A DNA stretch of 15,724 nucleotides from an uncultured Opitutales bacterium (GCA_934700265.1 CAKUXH010000016.1:1-15724); one strand, 5' to 3'; counted from the first letter of the stretch, positions 1 through 7,545 are shown. Notes: generated by a model from the letters alone, not told the origin. Numbers and translations: made by a program.

Positions 1-85
1 AAGGACACAAGGACACAAGGACACAAGGACACAAGGACACAAGGACACAAGGACACAAGGACACAAGGACACAAGGACACAAGGA
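1..85 (+). repeat. Octanucleotide tandem array (unit AAGGACAC), ten full copies plus five bases
   Basis: Ten perfect head-to-tail copies of AAGGACAC are followed by AAGGA. The array starts at the window edge, so ten is a minimum. Because 8 is not divisible by 3, all three forward frames read the same octapeptide cycle (K-D-T-R-T-Q-G-H) and none contains a stop. Downstream, frame 1 alone continues into the prepilin motif at 97-120. The other two frames stop at 87-89 and 95-97. A gain or loss of one unit would therefore change whether translation entering from the left reaches the prepilin. There is no ATG, GTG or TTG inside the array on this strand, so any start that reads through it must lie left of the window. 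Each unit also contains AAGGA, a Shine-Dalgarno-like core. Confidence 0.95.
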
Positions 86-129
86 ATAAAGGGATAAAAG
101 GGTTTACTTTAATGGAATTGATGGTGGTG

Positions 130-161
130 ATTTGCATTATTTCCAATTTGCATTATTTCCA
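130..161 (+). repeat. Perfect 16-bp tandem duplication inside the prepilin N-helix
   Basis: Bases 130-145 and 146-161 are identical copies of ATTTGCATTATTTCCA. Sixteen bases shift the frame by one. With a single copy the reading becomes V-I-C-I-I-S-I-M-A-G-I-A-V-P, an ordinary prepilin helix. With two copies it becomes V-I-C-I-I-S-N-L-H-Y-F and stops at 202-204. The exact boundaries and undamaged flanks indicate that this duplication alone broke the gene. Confidence 0.95.
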
Positions 162-666
162 TTATGGCTGGAATTGCAGTTCCTCGGTTGAAAGATTTTT
201 ATGAAGATTTTTGTTTGAAAAAGACATTAGATGAAACGGATACACTTATAAAAAGTTATCGGTCTTACTATTTAATTTTTAATCAGATTTCTACTGATAC
301 AGGGTGTAGTGAGGTATCACCTGAGATGGTAGATTTTGTACCAAGTTCTTATGTAGATAAGACAAATTTATATACGCCTGATCCGACAAGAGAAAGTGTA
401 TATAAACTTACTGTTTTACCTTATGGCGAAGGTTTGGAGTATGATTTTCAAAATTGGATATCTTTATCTTGGTATACCAATGCAGATTATCGTGTTTTTT
501 TAGCGATTAGTGGTGGTTCGAATACTATATCAAATAATTATTTAAAAAAATATAAAAGAATATATTCAAATTCAGAAGTAAAAATTTTAGGCGCAGATGT
601 ACTTATAAGTTTTCCTGAAATACCTTCAGCTAAACAGTTTGACGCAAATGATGAGAATCGATGGTA

Positions 667-1578
667 TTAAAAGTAAAAATTATTTATTAAGATAGCTTCT
701 GTAAGTAGATTAATAACTGGTAGTTTTTCAACAGAAATATTGATGGATTTAAGCGAGATTGTAGGTAAGGTATCAGTTAAAATCAATTTACGAATAGGTG
801 TGCTTGTTAAAACTTCAATTTGTTTATCATCAAGTTGACAGTGGGTTACCAATACTGTAATGTCAAGAGCTCCTGATTGCTTTAGATAGTGTGTTGCTTG
901 CAGGATTGTATTTCCTGTATCCATGAGATCATCGATGAGTAAAATGTGTTTGTTGTGGCAACTACCGTGGATGCCTTGGATAATAACATGGTTTGATTCG
1001 CGTTTTTTGTCTAAATATCCACTAGGGCAATTAAAATGCTTAGCTATTATCTCGGCACGATGAGAAGCACCTTTGTCTGCACCAAAGATACTGAAGTTGG
1101 TCCAATTTAAGTTTAAAGTTTGCAAATAGTTTATCCAAAATGATTCGATAGAAATATTAATTACAGAAATAGGCCAATGAGAGCATTGCTCGGGTGCATG
1201 CATGTCGATAGTAAAAATTCTATTAACGCCAGTGTATTTTAATAAATCAATAAATAGAGATGTTAAGCAGCCACATGAACAGTGTTTTTGTCGCGAATAA
1301 GGTAGGTAAGGGAGTGCAAGCGTTATACTTTTGGCTTGCATTTGACTTATGGTTTTAACCATTTGTAAAAGTTCCCAAATGTCTTTGTGAATCAATGAAG
1401 CGAATGTTTTTACGATAATAACATGGGTTTGTTTAACTGTTTCATTGAGCTGAAATAAAAATTCACCATTGGGAAAATATTTGGTTTGACATAACCCCAA
1501 GGATAAACCCAATTGCTTGCAAAAAGTTTGAGTGAATGTAATGTCTTTAGCATTACAAAACACCTTAATGTTTTTCAT
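667..1578 (-). CDS. prs: Divergent ribose-phosphate pyrophosphokinase (PRPP synthetase)
   Basis: Probably makes PRPP from ribose 5-phosphate and ATP in the cytoplasm, feeding purine, pyrimidine, NAD, His and Trp synthesis. At 303 residues it is slightly shorter than the usual 310-320. Visible landmarks: N-terminal FPNGEF (35-40, usual F-x-DGE) and LNETV (44-48); PYLPYSRQ (90-97) at the ATP-binding strand; TIDMHAPEQ (123-131, usual TVDLHA-Q); ADKG plus HRA (167-175, usual PD-GG--RA); DKKR (190-193) of the catalytic flexible loop; and the PRPP-binding loop IDDLMDTGNT (215-224). The segment after RQ is unusual: it reads KHCSCGC (98-104) instead of the usual D-R-K stretch. It is the last gene of the long minus-strand run, 11 bases after lpxD, with no clear ribosome binding site. 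Its stop overlaps the prepilin stop in TTAA at 667-670. The family is clear; normal catalysis is inferred, and a more specialised PRPP synthetase is possible. Confidence 0.88.
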   Translation of the reverse strand: MKNIKVFCNAKDITFTQTFCKQLGLSLGLCQTKYFPNGEFLFQLNETVKQTHVIIVKTFASLIHKDIWELLQMVKTISQMQAKSITLALPYLPYSRQKHCSCGCLTSLFIDLLKYTGVNRIFTIDMHAPEQCSHWPISVINISIESFWINYLQTLNLNWTNFSIFGADKGASHRAEIIAKHFNCPSGYLDKKRESNHVIIQGIHGSCHNKHILLIDDLMDTGNTILQATHYLKQSGALDITVLVTHCQLDDKQIEVLTSTPIRKLILTDTLPTISLKSINISVEKLPVINLLTEAILINNFYF

Positions 1579-1589
1579 GTGTATCGCTA

Positions 1590-2690
1590 TTACTGAATGT
1601 TGTCAGTAGCATCTTTTTTTAAGAAGCAAGATTTGGTCGTATCTTGAGTTAAATAAGAAAATGTTTTTTCAAGATTGTCTACACGTTTAAACAATTCCGG
1701 TAGGCGACGCTTTAAAGCTTCAATGCGATGGGCTAGCATGTATGGCAGAGCAGGGGTATCTCGTACAAAACTCTTATCGGCAAGGTCATTAGAAACGCCT
1801 GCTTGTGCTCCAATCATAACATGATTACCGATTTTTAAATGGCCTGCCAAGCCTACTTGACCTCCAATAACAGCATAATCGCCAATATGTGTGCTGCCAG
1901 CAATTCCTACAAAAGCGACAATAAAGCAATGTTTCCCAATAATAACATTGTGGCCGATTTGTACAAGATTATCAATTTTTGTTCCTTCTCCGATGCGTGT
2001 TTCCGCAATGCGAGCACGGTCAATCGTTGTGTTAGCACCTAAATCAACATCGTCTTCTAATACAACTCGTCCTAGTTGTGGAGAACGGTAATGACATCCA
2101 TTTTCGGTTTCATAACCATAACCTTCTGATCCTAAAACAACACCGGAATCAATGAAACAACGAGCTCCAATTTCTGTTTTATCTAAAATAGAGCAATTAG
2201 GCCGAATTGTTGCGTTTGATTTAATGAGGACATCATTTCCAACAAAGACATGAGCTACAAGGGTTACATTGTCTTCAATGATGGAGTTTGCTCCAATAGT
2301 ACATAGAGGTCCTACGCAAGCCTTGGGGGAAACTTTGGCTGTAGGGTCAATTACTGCACTTGGATGAATGCCAGCAACAAATGGAGGTTTTGTTTTAGCT
2401 TCTATGTCCCTACAAATGGCATCCAATGCTTTTGAAGGATTATCTACCATCATAAATACTTGACCTGCTCGTGGCGAGCCAACGTAACTATTTGGAACTA
2501 AAATCAAAGAAGCCTTAGATGAAAAAACTTCTGCTTTATATTTTGAGTTACCTAAAAAGGATATATCTCCTTCCATGGCCTTATCCAAACTAGCAATTGA
2601 ATGAAATACGGATACCGTTGTTGTTCCTTGAATTTTTGAAGGATTAACTAAATCAACAATTTGCTTGAATGTATAATGAAGGTTTTTCAT
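1590..2690 (-). CDS. lpxD: UDP-3-O-acylglucosamine N-acyltransferase
   Basis: Third step of lipid A synthesis: transfers a 3-hydroxyacyl chain from acyl carrier protein to the 2-amino group of UDP-3-O-acyl-glucosamine at the inner face of the cytoplasmic membrane. Three parts are visible in 366 residues. The N-terminal uridine-binding domain (about 1-105) contains GDISFLGNSKY (41-51). A left-handed beta-helix of hexapeptide repeats (about 106-300) follows, and then a C-terminal helix (about 315-345) with the RRLPELFKRV segment. The catalytic histidine is H247 in NLVQIGHNV, and H284 in LAGH matches the second conserved histidine. The GSEGYGYE segment (187-194) matches the substrate loop. The C-terminal tail (346-366) is longer than needed for the fold and polar. 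It has one of the few good ribosome binding sites in the window. It lies directly after ompH, the usual partner order. Confidence 0.97.
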   Translation of the reverse strand: MKNLHYTFKQIVDLVNPSKIQGTTTVSVFHSIASLDKAMEGDISFLGNSKYKAEVFSSKASLILVPNSYVGSPRAGQVFMMVDNPSKALDAICRDIEAKTKPPFVAGIHPSAVIDPTAKVSPKACVGPLCTIGANSIIEDNVTLVAHVFVGNDVLIKSNATIRPNCSILDKTEIGARCFIDSGVVLGSEGYGYETENGCHYRSPQLGRVVLEDDVDLGANTTIDRARIAETRIGEGTKIDNLVQIGHNVIIGKHCFIVAFVGIAGSTHIGDYAVIGGQVGLAGHLKIGNHVMIGAQAGVSNDLADKSFVRDTPALPYMLAHRIEALKRRLPELFKRVDNLEKTFSYLTQDTTKSCFLKKDATDNIQ

Positions 2691-2696
2691 AGATAT

Positions 2697-2702
2697 TCCT
2701 TT
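2697..2702 (-). promoter_or_regulatory. Shine-Dalgarno site for lpxD
   Basis: The minus strand reads AAAGGA, then six bases, then the ATG at 2690. This fixes the lpxD start and is the best-spaced ribosome binding site in the operon. Confidence 0.7.
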
Positions 2703-2711
2703 TTTAGTTTT

Positions 2712-2728
2712 CTATATTATTAATATAG
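2712..2728. repeat. AT-only inverted repeat between ompH and lpxD
   Basis: CTATATT (2712-2718) and AATATAG (2722-2728) are perfect reverse complements around a three-base centre. The repeat sits one base past the ompH stop. In the transcript it could form a weak 7-bp hairpin, but it has no GC pair except at the outer end and no U-tract follows in the direction of transcription, so it does not look like a terminator. Confidence 0.5.
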
Positions 2729-2729
2729 C

Positions 2730-3329
2730 TTATTTTTTGTTTTTATTCAAGTTTTTATTATTCGATAGCGCTGGTTTATTTACGGTAGCAATAACTTCAT
2801 CGGTTATATCGTATTCAGCTTTTGAATATAAAATGCTTCCCCCTGCTTTATTTAAAATAATATCAGCATTTTTTGCTTTTGCTAAGTTTTCAACACCGGC
2901 ATTAATCTCTTTGAAGTGTTCTGATAAAATAGCTTGGCGTTGCTGATTCAATTTTTCGTCTTTTTCTTGACGGAAACGATTAACCTCTTCACCTTTTTTG
3001 TTGATGGTTTCATCCAAAGCAGTAATTTGTTTTTCTAGCTCTTTACGTGTTGTTTCGCTGCAAGCAGGATTGGAAATTTTATTAACCAAAATTTGACGTT
3101 CATCGAACAATTTTTTCCCTTCTTTCATCATGCGTTCGAATTCATCTTGAGCTTGTTTGGCTAACAACTGGAAGTTTTCTTGCGCAGGCTTTGTTTTGTA
3201 AAAATTGTCATAAACTTTAGCCATGTCCACTGTAAAAATGTTTTTTACAGCTTCAGCTTTTAACGATGTTAAGCAACTGGCAATTAATCCTGCACTTATA
3301 CCTAATTTTTTAAACATATTTTTTTCCAT
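2730..3329 (-). CDS. ompH: OmpH/Skp-family periplasmic chaperone
   Basis: Skp-type holdase, expected to bind unfolded outer-membrane proteins in the periplasm and hand them to BamA. The first 27 residues form a signal peptide: charged start, hydrophobic LGISAGLIASCLTSL, probable cleavage after KAEA (24-27). The core starts with IFTVDMAKVYDNF (31-43), the usual strand of the family. A long charged helical hairpin (about 45-145) rich in Lys, Glu and Gln makes the tentacle. A C-terminal strand follows (DIILNKAGGSILYSKAEYDIT, about 155-176) and then an Asn/Lys-rich tail. At 199 residues it is slightly longer than Escherichia coli Skp. AAGGAG at 3333-3338 lies only three bases before the chosen ATG. 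A second in-frame ATG at 3315-3317 (MFKKL) would give a more typical signal peptide but is 15 bases from the motif. It lies eight bases after bamA, so it is probably translationally coupled. Confidence 0.92.
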   Translation of the reverse strand: MEKNMFKKLGISAGLIASCLTSLKAEAVKNIFTVDMAKVYDNFYKTKPAQENFQLLAKQAQDEFERMMKEGKKLFDERQILVNKISNPACSETTRKELEKQITALDETINKKGEEVNRFRQEKDEKLNQQRQAILSEHFKEINAGVENLAKAKNADIILNKAGGSILYSKAEYDITDEVIATVNKPALSNNKNLNKNKK

Positions 3330-3332
3330 AAA

Positions 3333-3338
3333 CTCCTT
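3333..3338 (-). promoter_or_regulatory. Shine-Dalgarno motif AAGGAG before ompH
   Basis: A strong motif whose first base is within the bamA stop codon. Its distance to the first ATG (3 bases) is short and to the second ATG (15 bases) is long, so it does not decide between them. It does show that ribosomes finishing bamA could restart here. Confidence 0.55.
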
Positions 3339-5668
3339 TAAAATGATACACCAAATGAATAAGCGATATATGGTGCTTTCTTTTTATTATACATATCTGT
3401 TTTTAAAGGGAAAGCAAAATCTAAACGAAAAGGTGCACCCATAATATGAATTCTTAGGCCAAGTCCTGCATCACTACAGAAATTACCACTTTTAGCATCT
3501 TTATCATGTTCAGTATAACTGAATCCTTTTACTTGTCCTGCGTCAAAAAAACCTACTGCACGTACAATAGAATTTAATTTTATTGAGTATTCAGCTTTCA
3601 TGAAAGCAAAACTTTTCCCTCCCAAGTTTTCTCTGTATTTGTCCTTAGTTTTAGGACCAACTTCATGGTATTCAAAACCACGCAAATCATCAGGTCCTCC
3701 AAGAAATTCACGTTCAAACAAGGGAACTTCTTTACCACCAAATCCACGGACCATACCTGTTTTTCCACCAATGAGAAATACTTGCTCATGATTGGGGGAT
3801 ACAAGAAACCAACGAGCAGCAGTAGCTTTTGTTCTGAAATATTTTGTCTTACCGCCTAAACCTGCAAATTGATTATCCCAAGCTAAGTATGTACCCTTTG
3901 TAGGGTAAATGAATTGATCACGCGTATCTCTTTCTAATAAAAATCCAATTTTTGAGGTAATACGAGAACCTTGTTCATTTTTTATAATTTTGGATACATC
4001 ATTAGAAACCCCTGTTAATTTAAATTGTTCTATACGATAATAGAGTTTTCCAACCACTTGTTCAAATAAACGCTTTCCTAAGTAGAATTCGCTACCTAAC
4101 CGTTGTTCTTTGTAATCGTTACTTGAATATTTATTCATCGTTCGGAAAATGTTAAATCCGAATCGTAATTCACGATCAAAAAGCCAAGGTTCCTCAAAAG
4201 ATAATTCGATGCTATTTGAGTTTTTACCAATAGTGGTGGCTAATTGGAATTTTTGTCCAGCTCCGCGGTAATAATCCTTTGAATTTTTATAATCAAAATT
4301 ATTTTGGCTTAAGGTAATACCAAACGTAAATTTATCGACACTATTCAATGCTCCTGAAAAGAAAATGCTTCCTGTTTTATTTTCCTCAACTGCTATTTTT
4401 AAATTTTTTTCACAAACCGAATTACAAGCTTCAGGAGTAATCAAAACACTTTTAAAGAAACCTGTGTTTTGTAGGCGTTGTTCAGCACGTTTTATACGTG
4501 TGAGATCTAAAACTTCTCCTGGTGCAAGGTTTAATTCACGTAAAATAACACGTGATTGTGTATGTACATTTCCAGTAATATAAATAGAATTTATATGATA
4601 TTGGAATCCGCGTGTTACATAAAATTTAAGATCTAATTCATTTTCTTCAGCTTCTGGAGGTAAAATGCGTTGAGCTTTTACATCAACATCAATATATCCA
4701 TATTTTCCATAAAAGTTACGAAGACATTCAATAGCTTGTTCAATAGCTTCTACACCAGCAGAATCTCCTTTTTTTAATGGAATTTGTTTCAGTAAACATT
4801 CTTCATCTTCAGTTATATCAGCACTAACAGAAACATTACGAATCTTATAACATATGCCTTCATCAATGTTAAATGTGATTCGTAGAGCGTTACCATTGGT
4901 CTCAAAATTAACTTTATTACGATCAATGTTGATATCAAGATAGCCATGATTACGGTAAAAATCTTGCAATGTGTTTATATCTTGTAGGAGAATTTCTTCA
5001 TTATAGCGTCCTGTTTTTGTGAACCAAGAGAATATTCCCCATGTTTTTGTACGCAAAAGATCGAGTAATGTAGATTCTTGAAATGCTTTTACACCTTTTA
5101 TTTTGATATCTTTTATTTTATAACGAAATCCTTCGTTTATTTCAATAACAATATTTGCACAATTGTCTTTAGATGGTTGTGTGTGGGCTTTAATTTGTAC
5201 GTTATTAAAACCTTTGGTAATATAAAAATTTTTCAATTTAATTATATCTGTCTGTAAACATTGTTGATTAAGCGGACAGTTTATACGACTACCTATTTCA
5301 GCAATTAAATCTTCGTTTTTAAATTCTTTATTGCCTTTAAACTCAATTGCTTCAATTTTTAAACATACAGTGGCGTTTAGGGTTAAATCAAATTGTCCTT
5401 GTTTGGTAATGTGACCATTCCACTCAACTGTATCAAACCACCTAGTCTTGTATAGATTCTTGGTAATTTTATTGATGTCACTGGTATGCACAATATCACC
5501 TGTTTTAAAGCTTATATAGCTTTGCACAAAACTTTCAGAAATGTTTTTATTAGATAAATTAATTTTTAAAGCATTTACATGCCATTCACCTTGATTTAAA
5601 AAATCAATAGAATCTGCGTGTAAAGCATTTAAAAATAAAAAATATAAAAATAAATTTAATTTTTTCAT
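3338..5668 (-). CDS. bamA: Outer-membrane protein assembly factor BamA (Omp85 family)
   Basis: Central pore-like subunit of the BAM complex, inserting beta-barrel proteins into the outer membrane. Residues 1-18 are a signal peptide ending about HADS. Five POTRA domains follow, roughly 28-102, 103-180, 183-271, 274-355 and 358-429, each with the strand-helix-helix-strand pattern and markers such as RWFDTVEW (76-83), YRNHGYLDINI (238-248), YGKYGYIDVDV (320-330) and LQNTGFFKSV (399-408). The 16-strand barrel spans about 430-776. The conserved loop-6 tetrad is LRGF (662-665) rather than the common VRGF/IRGF, preceded by GGKEVPLFEREFLGG. The protein ends in the C-terminal aromatic beta-signal (GVSF). 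At 776 residues the length is normal. Cysteine pairs C131/C137 in POTRA2 and C415/C419 in POTRA5 could form disulfides (inference). Its ATG overlaps the dnaB stop as ATGA. Confidence 0.97.
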   Translation of the reverse strand: MKKLNLFLYFLFLNALHADSIDFLNQGEWHVNALKINLSNKNISESFVQSYISFKTGDIVHTSDINKITKNLYKTRWFDTVEWNGHITKQGQFDLTLNATVCLKIEAIEFKGNKEFKNEDLIAEIGSRINCPLNQQCLQTDIIKLKNFYITKGFNNVQIKAHTQPSKDNCANIVIEINEGFRYKIKDIKIKGVKAFQESTLLDLLRTKTWGIFSWFTKTGRYNEEILLQDINTLQDFYRNHGYLDINIDRNKVNFETNGNALRITFNIDEGICYKIRNVSVSADITEDEECLLKQIPLKKGDSAGVEAIEQAIECLRNFYGKYGYIDVDVKAQRILPPEAEENELDLKFYVTRGFQYHINSIYITGNVHTQSRVILRELNLAPGEVLDLTRIKRAEQRLQNTGFFKSVLITPEACNSVCEKNLKIAVEENKTGSIFFSGALNSVDKFTFGITLSQNNFDYKNSKDYYRGAGQKFQLATTIGKNSNSIELSFEEPWLFDRELRFGFNIFRTMNKYSSNDYKEQRLGSEFYLGKRLFEQVVGKLYYRIEQFKLTGVSNDVSKIIKNEQGSRITSKIGFLLERDTRDQFIYPTKGTYLAWDNQFAGLGGKTKYFRTKATAARWFLVSPNHEQVFLIGGKTGMVRGFGGKEVPLFEREFLGGPDDLRGFEYHEVGPKTKDKYRENLGGKSFAFMKAEYSIKLNSIVRAVGFFDAGQVKGFSYTEHDKDAKSGNFCSDAGLGLRIHIMGAPFRLDFAFPLKTDMYNKKKAPYIAYSFGVSF

Positions 5669-7035
5669 TCTTTTTCTTTTATAAAATTTTCAAAACGAGT
5701 GAAAGGTTTCAAATAAGTTAATGGAACCGTACCTATGGGGCCATTACGTTGTTTAGCAACGATTAAATCTCGAACAACAGAGATTCCTGATCCTTCGAGT
5801 GGTCGATTGTTATCATCGAATTGTTTAGATAATAGTAAAACTAAATCGGCGTCTTGTTCAATTGAGCCGGATTCACGTAGATCTGACACGCGTGGTTGGC
5901 GATTTTCTTTTTCGGAATCACGATTAAGCTGACTCAACACAATGACCGGAACATTTAATTCTTTAGCCAAACCTTTAATACCACGAGAAATTTCAGCAAT
6001 TTGTTGTTCACGAGGCGTTTTGGAATCTGTTCCTGCAACTAATTGAAGGTAATCGATAATGATAAGTCCTAGTGGGTGTTGGTTGTGTAAACGTCTTGCT
6101 TTAGCACGTAGTTCCAAAATCGTTAAATTGCTTGATTCATCGATCCAAAAGGGGGCTGATTTAAATTCTTTTCCTGAATTTGCTAATACGGCTTGTTGAG
6201 ATTTATCTAGAAATCCAGTTCTTAGTTTTGTCATGTCGATGCGACCATGCCCACAAACCATACGCATTGCTAATTGTTCAGCACTCATTTCAAGACTGAA
6301 TAATAACGTTGGTATAGGTGTTTTAGCCAGTATTGCTGATTCGGCAATATTTAAAGCAAGTGCTGTTTTCCCCATGGATGGGCGAGCAGCTAAAACAATC
6401 ATTTCTGCGGAGTGAAATCCACTGGTTAGATTATCTAAATCACGAAATCCGCTTGAAACTCCATTAATAGCACCGCCATCAGAGATCATTTTATTAGCGG
6501 TAAGCATTGCTTTTTCTAAAGGAATATCAAAGGTCATTGCTGATTCTTCTACGCGACCTTGGTTAATTTCTAAAACGTGACTTTCAACATTTTCTAGAAA
6601 TTGATCAATGTCTTCAATTCCATGATAAGCATCCTCGAGACCTGTTAAAAAAAAGCGAACAAGATTGCGCGCAATTTCTAAATCTTTAACTTTTTTAGCA
6701 TAAAACCCCAGATGGGCTGTTGTTTCAATTCGATCGGTTACTTGATTGAGATACGCATAATTGCCAACACGCTCTAATAAGCCTGTAGCGCGTAATTGTT
6801 CGGCAACTGTTAAAACATTAACAGGCGAACTTGATTTATATAAACTTAAACAAGCTTTAAATATCTCTGAATGTGCAGGAATATAAAAGGAACTTGGTGA
6901 TAGCTTCAAGTCGATACACTTAGATAAACTATCTTGTCCCCCTTCTAGCATGCAAGCTGCTAACAGGGCTTGTTCATAATCCACACTGTATGGTGGTTCT
7001 CGAAGCGTTTTTCCCTGTTGAACCTCTTTGGGCAT
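5665..7035 (-). CDS. dnaB: Replicative DNA helicase DnaB
   Basis: Hexameric 5'-3' helicase that unwinds DNA at the replication fork and recruits primase. The N-terminal DnaB domain spans about 15-120 (EQALLAACML, FYIPAHSEIF), then a linker, then the RecA-like motor from about 175. Walker A is ARPSMGKT (217-224), Walker B LIIIDYLQL (324-332). The DNA-binding and sensor stretch SQLNRDSEKENRQPRVSDLR begins at 368, and KQRNGPIGT (428-436) carries the conserved Arg/Lys fingers. The 456-residue length is typical and no intein is present. It follows rplI by 21 bases, a common DnaB position, and overlaps bamA by four bases, so the envelope genes downstream are probably translated from the same message. 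The start has no Shine-Dalgarno site but aligns with the usual N-terminus (LREPPYSVDYEQALL). Confidence 0.97.
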   Translation of the reverse strand: MPKEVQQGKTLREPPYSVDYEQALLAACMLEGGQDSLSKCIDLKLSPSSFYIPAHSEIFKACLSLYKSSSPVNVLTVAEQLRATGLLERVGNYAYLNQVTDRIETTAHLGFYAKKVKDLEIARNLVRFFLTGLEDAYHGIEDIDQFLENVESHVLEINQGRVEESAMTFDIPLEKAMLTANKMISDGGAINGVSSGFRDLDNLTSGFHSAEMIVLAARPSMGKTALALNIAESAILAKTPIPTLLFSLEMSAEQLAMRMVCGHGRIDMTKLRTGFLDKSQQAVLANSGKEFKSAPFWIDESSNLTILELRAKARRLHNQHPLGLIIIDYLQLVAGTDSKTPREQQIAEISRGIKGLAKELNVPVIVLSQLNRDSEKENRQPRVSDLRESGSIEQDADLVLLLSKQFDDNNRPLEGSGISVVRDLIVAKQRNGPIGTVPLTYLKPFTRFENFIKEKE

Positions 7036-7056
7036 GCTAAGAAAGAATTAAAGTAA

Positions 7057-7521
7057 TTAAGCAATTGGGTTTTCAGATACAACTTCTACTGACAAATCCA
7101 AATGAACATCTTTGTGTAAACGCACTTGGAAATGATGGTGACCTAATGTTTTAATAGGATGTTGCATACGAATACAAGCCTTATCTAATTCAATGCCTTC
7201 TTCTGTATAGCGTTTCCACAAATCCATAGTAGAAACAGAACCGAATAATTTCCCTTCTTCTCCAGTTTTTACTGCAATTGTCAAGGAAATAGCTTCAACC
7301 TTCTTTGCCAAAGCTTGAGCTTCTTCTAGTTCCTTTGCTTCACGAAGAATTCGTGCTTTACGTAGAGCTTCAATTTGCTTTTCGTTTGCACGATAAAGAG
7401 GCATTACTAAGCCATTTGGTAATAGAAAATTGCGTGCAAAACCTGCTTTTACCGCAACAATTTCGCCCTCGCCTCCGAGGTGCTTTACTGGCTTCAACAA
7501 CAAAACTTTTACATTTGCCAT
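7057..7521 (-). CDS. rplI: 50S ribosomal protein L9
   Basis: Binds 23S rRNA near the base of the L1 stalk and helps hold the reading frame. The N-terminal domain (1-50) has the signature LLLKPVKHLGGEGEIVAVKAG followed by FARNFLLPNG. A long connecting helix rich in Ala, Lys and Glu runs about 50-75. The C-terminal domain (78-150) includes GEEGKLFGSVS (87-97), IKTLGHHHFQVRLH and ends in a beta strand. Length 154 is near the family norm of about 150. It sits between ssb and dnaB; rpsR, often found just before rplI, is absent here. Confidence 0.97.
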   Translation of the reverse strand: MANVKVLLLKPVKHLGGEGEIVAVKAGFARNFLLPNGLVMPLYRANEKQIEALRKARILREAKELEEAQALAKKVEAISLTIAVKTGEEGKLFGSVSTMDLWKRYTEEGIELDKACIRMQHPIKTLGHHHFQVRLHKDVHLDLSVEVVSENPIA

Positions 7522-7545
7522 GATATAATTTTTTTAAATTTTTGA

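Larger units (their letters stand above)
1..670 (+). pseudogene. Type IV prepilin / pseudopilin-like gene, frameshifted by a 16-bp tandem duplication (5' end uncertain)
   Basis: Bases 97-144 read KGFTLMELMVVICIIS, a class III prepilin processing site: cleavage between G (100-102) and F (103-105), with the conserved Glu at mature position 5, then a hydrophobic helix. The frame is then lost and stops at 202-204. The rest of the helix (IMAGIAVPRLKDFYEDF) and a 168-codon body continue in another frame from about 161 to the stop at 668-670. Removing one of two identical 16-bp copies (130-145, 146-161) restores one frame and gives a mature protein of 183 residues. The body shows no other damage, so the lesion is recent, reversible or an assembly artefact. 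The C-terminal domain is not assignable to a subtype. It is rich in Tyr, Ser and Asn and has one Cys after the helix region besides the one near its start. No start is certain: the frame is open leftwards through the array to the edge. An ATA at 94-96, eight bases after AAGGA, occupies the position where an ATG would be expected. The downstream body could be translated alone from ATG 164 but would then lack the processing site. Confidence 0.85.

Noticed and set aside
1..85. CRISPR-like array
   Set aside because: Units are 8 bp and contiguous with no spacers; this is a simple tandem repeat.
1839..2091. Plus-strand small open frames opposite lpxD
   Set aside because: They lie wholly within a well-supported lpxD on the other strand and encode no recognisable protein; same for similar frames opposite bamA, dnaB, rplI, ssb and within miaB.
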